DNA of 6,815 bases from Oscillospiraceae bacterium. Its GTDB lineage: Bacteria > Bacillota > Clostridia > Oscillospirales > Oscillospiraceae. A program made the position numbers and the translations under genes. Positions 1 to 5,223 of this stretch are shown here, piece by piece. Location: positions 1 through 6,815 of the forward strand of contig JAFSFK010000016.1 in assembly GCA_017435245.1 (NCBI GenBank), given 5' to 3'. Positions within the stretch are counted from its first letter, which is position 1. Every line of letters starts with the position of its first letter. The notes beneath the pieces are model-generated. The model was not told the origin of the DNA, ran no database searches, and worked only from the letters and a program-made list of their open reading frames with translations.

Positions 1-56
1 CATAGGGGAGGCGTTGAGTGGACTAGCTCCCGCTCTCCAAGCCACCCTCCCCTATG
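1..56. repeat. Inverted repeat with perfect 11-bp arms at left window edge
   Basis: Bases 1-11 (CATAGGGGAGG) are the exact reverse complement of bases 46-56 (CCTCCCCTATG). The 34-base interior can pair further in an imperfect way (TTG at 14-16 with CAA at 38-40, AG at 17-18 with CT at 35-36), so the whole stretch can fold into one long hairpin. No U-rich tract follows the 3' arm, so it does not look like a standard intrinsic terminator. No reading frame here resembles the YicC-type gene that often precedes remA in Clostridia. The window begins exactly at the outer end of the left arm, so the repeat may be longer than seen. It could be a small repetitive element, a folded leader of the operon, or the 3' end of an upstream transcript. 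Confidence 0.55.
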
Positions 57-128
57 TACCCCTCCCGGCGCGCACTTGTGGTAGAAAGAGTAATGTTTTG
101 GATTGTTTGGCAGGTAAAAGAGGTTTTT

Positions 129-389
129 ATGAAGCTTATTAATATTGGATTTGGCAGTATGATCGCTGCCCGGCGGGTGCTGGCCATGGTGGAGCCGGAT
201 TCGGCACCCATCAAGCGTGTGGTGCAGGAGGCCCGGGACCGGGGAATGCTCATCGACGCATCCTACGGCCGCAAGACTCAGGCGGTGATCCTGATGGATA
301 CGGACCACGTGATCCTGTCCGCCCTGACACCGGAGGCACTGTCCGCCCGGTGGGAAGATAAAGGTCAGGAGGGAAAGGGAAATGAGTAA
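129..389 (+). CDS. remA: RemA-family extracellular matrix/biofilm regulatory protein (DUF370)
   Basis: Encodes an 86-residue protein of the RemA (DUF370) family. In Bacillus subtilis RemA is a ring-forming DNA-binding protein that activates biofilm matrix operons and osmoprotection genes; its role in Clostridia is less well known. The family pattern is visible from the first residues: [11 protein letters not shown] at 2-12, then [20 protein letters not shown] at about 26-45, [10 protein letters not shown], and [10 protein letters not shown] near 60-70. The length matches the family (about 85-90 residues). The ATG at 129 is chosen because AAGAGG (118-123) lies 5 bases upstream and the family homology starts there; an in-frame ATG at 54 would add 25 unrelated residues. 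The 3' end overlaps gmk by 8 bases, which suggests translational coupling; RemA next to Gmk is the usual order in Firmicutes. Confidence 0.93.
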   Translation: MKLINIGFGSMIAARRVLAMVEPDSAPIKRVVQEARDRGMLIDASYGRKTQAVILMDTDHVILSALTPEALSARWEDKGQEGKGNE

Positions 390-939
390 AGGCAAGCTTT
401 TTGTGATATCCGGTGCCTCCGGTGTGGGCAAGAGCACTGTTCTTGCTCAGGTGATGGCAAAGCGGGAGGATCTGCTGTTTTCCGTTTCCGCCACCACCCG
501 GCAGATGCGTCCCGGAGAAATTGACGGTGTCAGTTATTATTTCATCTCCAAGGACGAATTTCAGCAGATGATCCGCCGGGAAGAATTTGTGGAATACGAT
601 GCCCATATGGATAACTGGTACGGTACGCCCCGTGCCCAGCTGGAAGAAAAGCTGAACCGGGCCAATGTGATCCTGGATATCGAGCCCAATGGTGCCTTTG
701 CGGTGAAAAAGGCAAGGCCGGATGCGGTGCTTGTTTTCATTGCACCTCCCTCTTTGGAGGAGCTGGAACGCCGTCTGCGCAGCCGTGGTGATACGGATGA
801 GGAGCAGATCAAGCTCCGCAGTGCCCGGGTTGCCTGGGAAATGGAACAAAGCAAGCGGTACGACCATATCGTTGTAAATGATCAGGTGGAAGCCTGTGCT
901 GAAAGCCTGTTAAAAATTATTGCCCAAGTGGCAGACTGA
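382..939 (+). CDS. gmk: Guanylate kinase
   Basis: Cytoplasmic guanylate kinase of 185 residues, which phosphorylates GMP (and dGMP) to GDP with ATP and supplies precursors for GTP, nucleic acids and (p)ppGpp. The P-loop is at residues 11-19 (GASGVGKST, lysine 17). GMP-site elements follow: TTRQMRPGE at 38-46 (arginines 40 and 43), EEFVEYDA at 67-74, NWYGTP at 78-83 and LDIE at 98-101. The lid region is [16 protein letters not shown] at about 131-146. The stretch after LDIE reads PNGA where most family members have VQGA, a small deviation next to the GMP site. The start is supported by AGGAGGG (367-373), 8 bases upstream and inside remA. The stop is followed by rpoZ after 19 bases, the common Gmk-omega order. 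Length is slightly short of the usual 200-210 residues, mainly at the C-terminus. Confidence 0.97.
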   Translation: MSKGKLFVISGASGVGKSTVLAQVMAKREDLLFSVSATTRQMRPGEIDGVSYYFISKDEFQQMIRREEFVEYDAHMDNWYGTPRAQLEEKLNRANVILDIEPNGAFAVKKARPDAVLVFIAPPSLEELERRLRSRGDTDEEQIKLRSARVAWEMEQSKRYDHIVVNDQVEACAESLLKIIAQVAD

Positions 940-945
940 AAAATT

Positions 946-950
946 GGAGG
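946..950 (+). promoter_or_regulatory. Shine-Dalgarno site that fixes the rpoZ start
   Basis: GGAGG at 946-950. Two in-frame ATGs follow, at 953 (2 bases away, too close) and 959 (8 bases away, good spacing). This favours 959, which also gives the MLYPP N-terminus usual for clostridial omega. Confidence 0.8.
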
Positions 951-958
951 AAATGATT

Positions 959-1165
959 ATGCTTTACCCCCCCGTAGCAGATTTATTGAAGAATGTGGAC
1001 AGCCGTTACCTGCTGGTAAATGTGGTTGCACACCGTGCAAGACAGATCTCTGTGGAAGCCGAGGCGCTGCAGGAGGACCTGCCCGAGAAGCCTGTTACCC
1101 TGGCCATCCGTGAGGTCGCTGACGGCAAGCTGTCCGCAACCTTGAAGGACGAATACAAGAACTAA
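959..1165 (+). CDS. rpoZ: DNA-directed RNA polymerase omega subunit
   Basis: Small omega subunit (68 residues) that binds the beta-prime subunit and helps RNA polymerase assembly and stability; in many bacteria it also forms part of the (p)ppGpp site. The clostridial form is recognisable: MLYPPVADLL at the N-terminus, then NVDSRYLLVNVVAHRARQIS at about 12-31, which corresponds to the conserved SRY-LV-AA-RARQ helix. The acidic linker is followed by PVTLAIREVADGKL, where many omegas have KPV.IA..EI..GKI. The start at 959 is chosen by the spacing of GGAGG; a TTG at 920 and an ATG at 953 in the same frame are less likely. The gene sits 19 bases after gmk and 42 bases before priA. Clostridial clusters often carry coaBC between rpoZ and priA; it is absent here. 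Confidence 0.95.
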   Translation: MLYPPVADLLKNVDSRYLLVNVVAHRARQISVEAEALQEDLPEKPVTLAIREVADGKLSATLKDEYKN

Positions 1166-1170
1166 AATAG

Positions 1171-1188
1171 GGCGGGGGTGCTCCCGCC
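1171..1188 (+). other. GC-rich hairpin in the rpoZ-priA gap
   Basis: GGCGGG (1171-1176) pairs with CCCGCC (1183-1188), extendable by one G-U pair to a 7-bp stem with a GTGC loop. It begins 5 bases after the rpoZ stop and ends 6 bases before the priA Shine-Dalgarno site. No U-tract follows, so it is not a standard terminator. It may act as a 3' stabilising stem for the rpoZ part of the message or modulate priA translation; it may also be chance in GC-rich DNA. Confidence 0.4.
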
Positions 1189-1194
1189 GCCAAT

Positions 1195-1199
1195 GGAGG
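1195..1199 (+). promoter_or_regulatory. Shine-Dalgarno site that fixes the priA start
   Basis: GGAGG at 1195-1199 lies 8 bases before the ATG at 1208. Earlier in-frame starts (GTG 1178, ATG 1193) lack such a site and would add residues outside the usual MIAK N-terminus of PriA. Confidence 0.8.
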
Positions 1200-1207
1200 T
1201 GGCTGCA

Positions 1208-3652
1208 ATGATCGCAAAAATTGCCGTATCTGCGGCTACCTTTGCCATTGACAAGCCTTACTCTTATGCGATTCCCCGGGAAATGGCATTGCAGCCGGGT
1301 ATGCGGGTGATGGTTCCTTTCGGAAGGAGCAATCGCCGGTGTGAGGGCGTGGTGCTGCGCCTGGAGGAGGGCAGTGAGGAAAAACTGAAATTTGTAGAAC
1401 GCAGTCTGGATGAAGCGCCTGTGCTGAGCAGCTTGATGCTCCATCTGGCTGCATTTCTCCGGGAACGGTATTTCTGCACCTTCTACGATGCTGTCCGGGC
1501 AATGCTCCCGGCAGGCTTGTGGTTCCAGAGTCAGGATACCTATGCCCTTACCGAGGAAGGCAGGCAGCAGGAAAAAATTTCCCGTCAGCCGGATGCCCAG
1601 ACCATACTCCTGCTTTTGAAGGAGCTGGGCGGACAGGCACAGGGAAAACAGCTGCGCCAGCTGGTAAACGATGAGGAAGCCTTTGAAAAGGCGGTGGCAT
1701 ATCTTCTGCGGAAGAAGTGGATCACCGCCCAGCGGGAGCTTTTGCCCCGGACCAAGGATAAAAGTGAAGCCATTGCTGCCCTGGCAGTACCTCCGGAGGA
1801 GGCACTGGCCTATGCTGCCGGCAGGCCGAGATCTGCGGCGATGCAGCGCAGTGTGCTGGAGCTGATGTGCAGCATCGGCTCTGCGGCGGTGAAGGAGATC
1901 TGCTATTTTACCGGTGCCAAGCCTGCCACGGTAAAGCGGCTGGCGGACCTTGGCTATCTGGAGCTTTCCCAACGGCCGGTGCTGCGCTGCCGGCAGATCA
2001 GGCCTGCGGATGTCCCTTCGGAGCTTACCTTGAACGCAGAGCAGCAGATCGCTTTTGATGGACTCTGTTCCCAGATGGACAGACCGGATCCCGGTGCTGC
2101 GCTGCTGTACGGTGTTACCGGCTCGGGAAAGACATCTGTGTATATCAGCCTCATCCGCCGATGTATCCGGCAGGGTAAGCAGGCGATGCTGCTGGTACCG
2201 GAGATCGCATTGACTCCCCAGCTTCTGGGGTTGATGGCGGCCTATTTCGGTGACCGGGTGGCGGTGCTGCACAGCAGCCTGGGTGCCGGTGAACGCTATG
2301 ACCAGTGGAAGCGTGTTCGCTCCGGTGAGGCCAGTGTGGTGGTGGGGACCCGCTCTGCGGTGTTTGCCCCTTGCCCCAACCTGGGCATCCTCATTTTGGA
2401 TGAGGAGCAGGAGCATTCCTATAAATCAGAAAATTCCCCCCGTTACAGCGCCAAAGAGGTGGCGCTGTGGCGTGGTATTAAAGAAAATGCGTTGGTGCTG
2501 ATGGGTTCTGCCACCCCCTCGGTGGAGACGATGTTCTGCGCCAAGTCCGGGGCGTATACGCTGTATACCCTCCGGGAGCGTTATAACGGCAAACCCTTGC
2601 CCCGGGTGCAGATCGTGGATATGCGTGAGGAAGTGAAGCAGGGAAACGATACCTCCCTGAGCTATCCTTTGCAGGATGCCATCCGGGAAACGGCAGCTGC
2701 CGGACAGCAGACGATCTTGTTTTTAAACCGCCGTGGCAACAGCCGTGCCTTGGTGTGCGTGGACTGCCGGGAGGCACCCGAGTGTCCCCGATGCAGCGCA
2801 AGGCTGACCTATCACAGTGCCAATGAGCGGCTGATGTGCCATTATTGCGGCCATTCCCAGCCGGTCCCCAAGCGCTGTAAATGCGGCGGCCCTTTGAAAC
2901 AGGTGGGCACCGGCACCCAAAAGGTGCAGCAGGAGCTGCAGGGGATATTCCCCGACCTTATGGTAGACCGGATGGATGCGGACACCGTCAGTGCCGCAAA
3001 TCCCCACGAAAAGATCCTGGAGCACTTCCAAAAGGAACGTGTTCCGGTTTTGATCGGTACCCAGATGGTGGCCAAGGGACTGAACCTGCCGGATGTGACT
3101 CTGGTAGGTGTTCTGGATGCGGATCTGGGACTGTATACCGAAAACTATCGGGCAGCGGAGACCACCTTTAATATGCTCACCCAGGTGGTGGGCCGTGCCG
3201 GTCGTGGAGAAGAAGCCGGACAGGCGCTGGTCCAGACCCTGGTGCCGGAGCATAAGGTCATCACCCTGGCATCTAAGCAGGATTACGATGGCTTTTATGA
3301 GCTGGAGATCGGTCTGCGCCGGGTGCAGAAATGCCCGCCCTTTGGTGACTTGGCGACGGTCACCTTCACAGGCACCGATGAAGCGGCTGTGCTGCGAGGT
3401 GCGGTGAGATTCCGGGACAGCCTGGTATCACTATTGAAGCAGCCGGACTTCAGCCGGGAGGTCTGTACGCCCTTGGGACCTGCTCCCTGCCCGGTGGCAA
3501 AGATCAATTTTAATTTCCGTTACCGTCTGACCCTGCGGTGCCAAATGACCCGCCCGCTGCGTCAGCTCCTTGCCCATCTTCTGCGGCAGTTTGCCCAGGA
3601 CAGGGAGAATCGGGGGGTTTCCGCCTTTATCGATGTAAACGGATTTGAATAG
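1208..3652 (+). CDS. priA: Primosomal protein N' (replication restart helicase PriA)
   Basis: An 814-residue superfamily 2 helicase that recognises stalled forks and reloads the replicative helicase. The N-terminal 3'-DNA-binding domain begins MIAKIAVSAATFAIDKPYSY and covers about residues 1-100, followed by a winged-helix region. The helicase core shows Walker A GVTGSGKTS at 302-310 (lysine 308), Walker B as DEEQ at 398-401 followed by EHSYKSE, GSATPS, and later GTGTQKV, IGTQMVAKGL and QVVGRAGRG. The zinc module lies between the two helicase lobes with cysteines at 517/520, 526/529, 544/547 and 557/559. The last pair is CKC rather than the usual CxxC, one residue short. Length is close to the Bacillus protein (about 805). 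Start chosen by GGAGG at 1195-1199. def follows after 14 bases, the usual Firmicute order and probably cotranscribed. Confidence 0.97.
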   Translation: MIAKIAVSAATFAIDKPYSYAIPREMALQPGMRVMVPFGRSNRRCEGVVLRLEEGSEEKLKFVERSLDEAPVLSSLMLHLAAFLRERYFCTFYDAVRAMLPAGLWFQSQDTYALTEEGRQQEKISRQPDAQTILLLLKELGGQAQGKQLRQLVNDEEAFEKAVAYLLRKKWITAQRELLPRTKDKSEAIAALAVPPEEALAYAAGRPRSAAMQRSVLELMCSIGSAAVKEICYFTGAKPATVKRLADLGYLELSQRPVLRCRQIRPADVPSELTLNAEQQIAFDGLCSQMDRPDPGAALLYGVTGSGKTSVYISLIRRCIRQGKQAMLLVPEIALTPQLLGLMAAYFGDRVAVLHSSLGAGERYDQWKRVRSGEASVVVGTRSAVFAPCPNLGILILDEEQEHSYKSENSPRYSAKEVALWRGIKENALVLMGSATPSVETMFCAKSGAYTLYTLRERYNGKPLPRVQIVDMREEVKQGNDTSLSYPLQDAIRETAAAGQQTILFLNRRGNSRALVCVDCREAPECPRCSARLTYHSANERLMCHYCGHSQPVPKRCKCGGPLKQVGTGTQKVQQELQGIFPDLMVDRMDADTVSAANPHEKILEHFQKERVPVLIGTQMVAKGLNLPDVTLVGVLDADLGLYTENYRAAETTFNMLTQVVGRAGRGEEAGQALVQTLVPEHKVITLASKQDYDGFYELEIGLRRVQKCPPFGDLATVTFTGTDEAAVLRGAVRFRDSLVSLLKQPDFSREVCTPLGPAPCPVAKINFNFRYRLTLRCQMTRPLRQLLAHLLRQFAQDRENRGVSAFIDVNGFE

Positions 3653-3666
3653 AAAGAGGAATCAAT

Positions 3667-4140
3667 ATGGGTTTACGAAAGATTTTGACCGATAAGGATC
3701 CTGCGCTGCACAAGGTGTGCAAGCCCATGGTGAATTTTGATGACCGGCTGTTCCGGTTGCTGCAGGATATGCGTGACACGCTGATCGACTCCGGCGGCGT
3801 GGGTCTGGCTGCACCTCAGGTGGGCATTTTGCGCCGGGTGGTGCTGGTGGATACCGGCGATGAGATCCTGGAGCTGATCAATCCCACGTTGGTAGAGACC
3901 GACGGGGAGCAGGAGGGGGCAGAGGGATGCCTCAGTGTGCCCGGAAAGTACGGCCTTGTGAAGCGCCCCTACTGGGCAAAGGTCCGTGCCCAGGACCGCC
4001 ACGGCAACTGGTTTGAGGCGGAGGGTGAGGAATTGATCGCCCGGTGCTTCTGCCACGAGCTGGATCATCTGGACGGCATTATTTATACCGAAGTGATGGA
4101 GCGTTTTCTCACGGATGAGGAATTAATGGCTGAGGAATAA
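3667..4140 (+). CDS. def: Peptide deformylase
   Basis: A 157-residue metal hydrolase that removes the N-formyl group from nascent proteins at the ribosome exit, reversing the modification made through Fmt. All three signature motifs are present: GVGLAAPQ at 44-51 (motif 1), EGCLSVP at 86-92 with metal-ligand cysteine 88 (motif 2), and HELDHLDG at 130-137 (motif 3), with histidines 130 and 134 as metal ligands and glutamate 131 as the catalytic residue. Length and the short C-terminal tail fit the type 1 enzymes common in Clostridia. The start is supported by AGAGGA (3655-3660), 6 bases upstream. It follows priA by 14 bases. Its TAA stop directly abuts a palindromic element that separates it from fmt; the last two bases of the stop match the outer end of that element. 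Confidence 0.97.
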   Translation: MGLRKILTDKDPALHKVCKPMVNFDDRLFRLLQDMRDTLIDSGGVGLAAPQVGILRRVVLVDTGDEILELINPTLVETDGEQEGAEGCLSVPGKYGLVKRPYWAKVRAQDRHGNWFEAEGEELIARCFCHELDHLDGIIYTEVMERFLTDEELMAEE

Positions 4141-4141
4141 G

Positions 4142-4177
4142 GCTTCCCCTTGAGGGGAAGCTGTCGCTGAAAGCGAC
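4142..4177 (+). other. Left-arm double hairpin, directly after def stop
   Basis: Hairpin 1 is GCTTCCCC (4142-4149) with GGGGAAGC (4154-4161), 8 perfect pairs around a TTGA loop. Hairpin 2 is GTCGCT (4163-4168) with AGCGAC (4172-4177), 6 pairs around GAA. No U-tract follows either stem, so this is not a clear intrinsic terminator, but stems right after a stop codon can protect the upstream message from 3' decay. Confidence 0.7.
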
Positions 4178-4253
4178 TGATGAGGTGTGCAAAGAAGACT
4201 TGGTGTTCGGCAGAGCCGATGGAAAAAGGTATTGACTTAGACACCACATCCGT

Positions 4254-4292
4254 CACGGCTTGCGCCGTGCCACCTTCTCCTCAAGGAGAAGG
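4254..4292 (+). other. Right-arm double hairpin, just upstream of fmt ribosome binding site
   Basis: Hairpin 1 is CACGGC (4254-4259) with GCCGTG (4264-4269), 6 pairs around TTGC. Hairpin 2 is CCTTCTCC (4273-4280) with GGAGAAGG (4285-4292), 8 perfect pairs around TCAA. The second stem ends 6 bases before the fmt Shine-Dalgarno site and could influence ribosome loading; this effect is inference. Confidence 0.7.
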
Positions 4293-4298
4293 CTTGTT

Positions 4299-4304
4299 AG
4301 GAGG
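4299..4304 (+). promoter_or_regulatory. Strong Shine-Dalgarno site for the TTG start of fmt
   Basis: AGGAGG at 4299-4304 lies 7 bases before TTG 4312. It decides the start: the in-frame ATG at 4180 lies inside the palindromic element and has no such site. Confidence 0.85.
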
Positions 4305-4311
4305 TTTTTGC

Positions 4312-5223
4312 TTGAGAGTTGTTTTTATGGGAACGCCGGACATTGCGGCGACCTGTTTGAAACAAATTATTGCCGATGGCTTTGAGGTGGTCGGCGTATA
4401 TACCCAGCCGGACCGGCCCAAGGGCCGGGGTATGAAGATGGTATTTCCTCCGGTGAAGGAAGTGGCGCTGAGCCACGAGATCCCGGTATACCAGCCGGAG
4501 AATTTCCGGGAAGAGAAAACTGTGCAGCAGCTTCGGGATCTGAAGCCCGATGTGGTGGCGGTGGTGGCTTACGGCCGGATCCTGCCCCAAAAGGTGCTGG
4601 ACATCGTTCCCGGCGGCTTTATCAACATCCACGCCAGCGTCCTGCCCCAGTACCGTGGCAGCGCCCCTTACCAGTGGGCGGTGCTGGATGGTCTGAAGGA
4701 GACCGGCGTGTCTGCCCAGTTTATGGTCCACGCTATGGATGCCGGGGATGTGGTGGGTGTTTCCAAGACCCCCATCGGCGAAAATGAGACGGCCGGTGAA
4801 CTGCTGGACCGTTTGGCAGTTTTGGGAGCGCAGCTGCTCTGTGAAACGCTGAAAAAATTTGAAAAGAAAGCATTGGTCCCTGTGCCTCAGGATGAGAGCA
4901 AGGTGACCTTTGCGCCTATGCTGGATAAATCTATGTGTCCCATCGATTGGAACCAGCCTGCCCAGCAGGTCCACAACAAAGTCCGTGGTCTGCATCCCTG
5001 GCCTGTGGCAACCATGGAGCTGAAGGGGCAGAAATTTAAGGTCCACGCCACCAAGATCGTGGAAGGAAAGGGGAAGCCCGGTGAGATCTTGGGCGTGACC
5101 AAGACCGGCCTGAAGATCGCCTGCGCTGAGGGTGCTGTGGAAGTGACCTCCCTGCAGGCGGAGGGGGGTAAGCGGATGGCCGCACCGGACTATTTCCGGG
5201 GACACCCTCTGGAGGGATTCTGA
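4312..5223 (+). CDS. fmt: Methionyl-tRNA formyltransferase
   Basis: A 303-residue cytoplasmic enzyme that transfers a formyl group from 10-formyl-tetrahydrofolate to initiator Met-tRNA, the step that Def later undoes. The Rossmann-like catalytic domain begins (TTG-start) MRVVFMGTPDIAA; further marks are QPDRPKGRGMKM near 35-46, VVAYGRILP near 85-94, and the active site INIHAS (asparagine 105, histidine 107) with VLPQYRGSAP and MDAGD (aspartate 143). These correspond to N108, H110 and D146 of the E. coli enzyme with a constant offset of three. The C-terminal OB-like tRNA-binding domain includes VRGLHPWPVA and ends LEGF. The TTG start is preferred because AGGAGG lies 7 bases upstream and the family homology begins there. 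An ATG at 4180 would add 44 residues translated from the repeat, which look spurious. The stop overlaps the rsmB start by one base. Confidence 0.96.
   Translation: MRVVFMGTPDIAATCLKQIIADGFEVVGVYTQPDRPKGRGMKMVFPPVKEVALSHEIPVYQPENFREEKTVQQLRDLKPDVVAVVAYGRILPQKVLDIVPGGFINIHASVLPQYRGSAPYQWAVLDGLKETGVSAQFMVHAMDAGDVVGVSKTPIGENETAGELLDRLAVLGAQLLCETLKKFEKKALVPVPQDESKVTFAPMLDKSMCPIDWNQPAQQVHNKVRGLHPWPVATMELKGQKFKVHATKIVEGKGKPGEILGVTKTGLKIACAEGAVEVTSLQAEGGKRMAAPDYFRGHPLEGF

Larger units (their letters stand above)
4141..4293. repeat. Palindromic MITE/REP-like intergenic element between def and fmt
   Basis: About 153 bases with inverted ends. The left arm (4141-4187) and the reverse complement of the right arm (4242-4293) share one plan: an 8-bp hairpin with a TTGA loop, a second hairpin of about 6 bp, then GATGAGGTG on the left or GATGTGGTG on the right. 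The arms differ at many positions, but the differences inside stems are compensated (for example CCCC/GGGG on the left against CTCC/GGAG on the right), which suggests that structure matters. The 54-base centre (4188-4241) holds a further small stem, TCGGC-AGA-GCCGA, and no gene. The outer AAG/CTT context (4139 to 4295) also matches, so the true ends may lie 2 bases further out. The plan resembles repetitive intergenic palindromes I recall from Oscillospiraceae genomes; copy number cannot be seen here. No transposase is present. Confidence 0.75.

Noticed and set aside
76..104. Promoter for remA (TTGTGG ... TGGATT, 17-base spacing)
   Set aside because: The -10 candidate matches the consensus at only about half its positions; too weak to report.
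54..128. N-terminal extension of remA from ATG 54
   Set aside because: The 25 extra residues are not family-like, part of the DNA belongs to the inverted repeat, and the ATG at 129 has a proper Shine-Dalgarno site.
250..867. 205-codon open frame on the - strand across remA and gmk
   Set aside because: Antisense to two conserved genes, no recognisable motif.
983..2416. 477-codon open frame on the - strand across rpoZ and priA
   Set aside because: It is antisense to two well-recognised genes, spans their gap, has low-complexity H/R/Q/L-rich composition, and no family is recognisable. It is a shadow of GC-rich codon use.
4142..4161. Intrinsic terminator after def
   Set aside because: The stem is strong, but no U-tract follows, and the same stem is part of the inverted-end element.
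4232..4260. Outward promoter in the palindromic element (TTGACT)
   Set aside because: A good -35-like box, but no -10-like sequence at 16-18 bases downstream.
4180..4311. N-terminal extension of fmt from ATG 4180, or a small peptide gene there
   Set aside because: The residues come from the palindromic element, no ribosome site precedes 4180, and Fmt homology begins at 4312.
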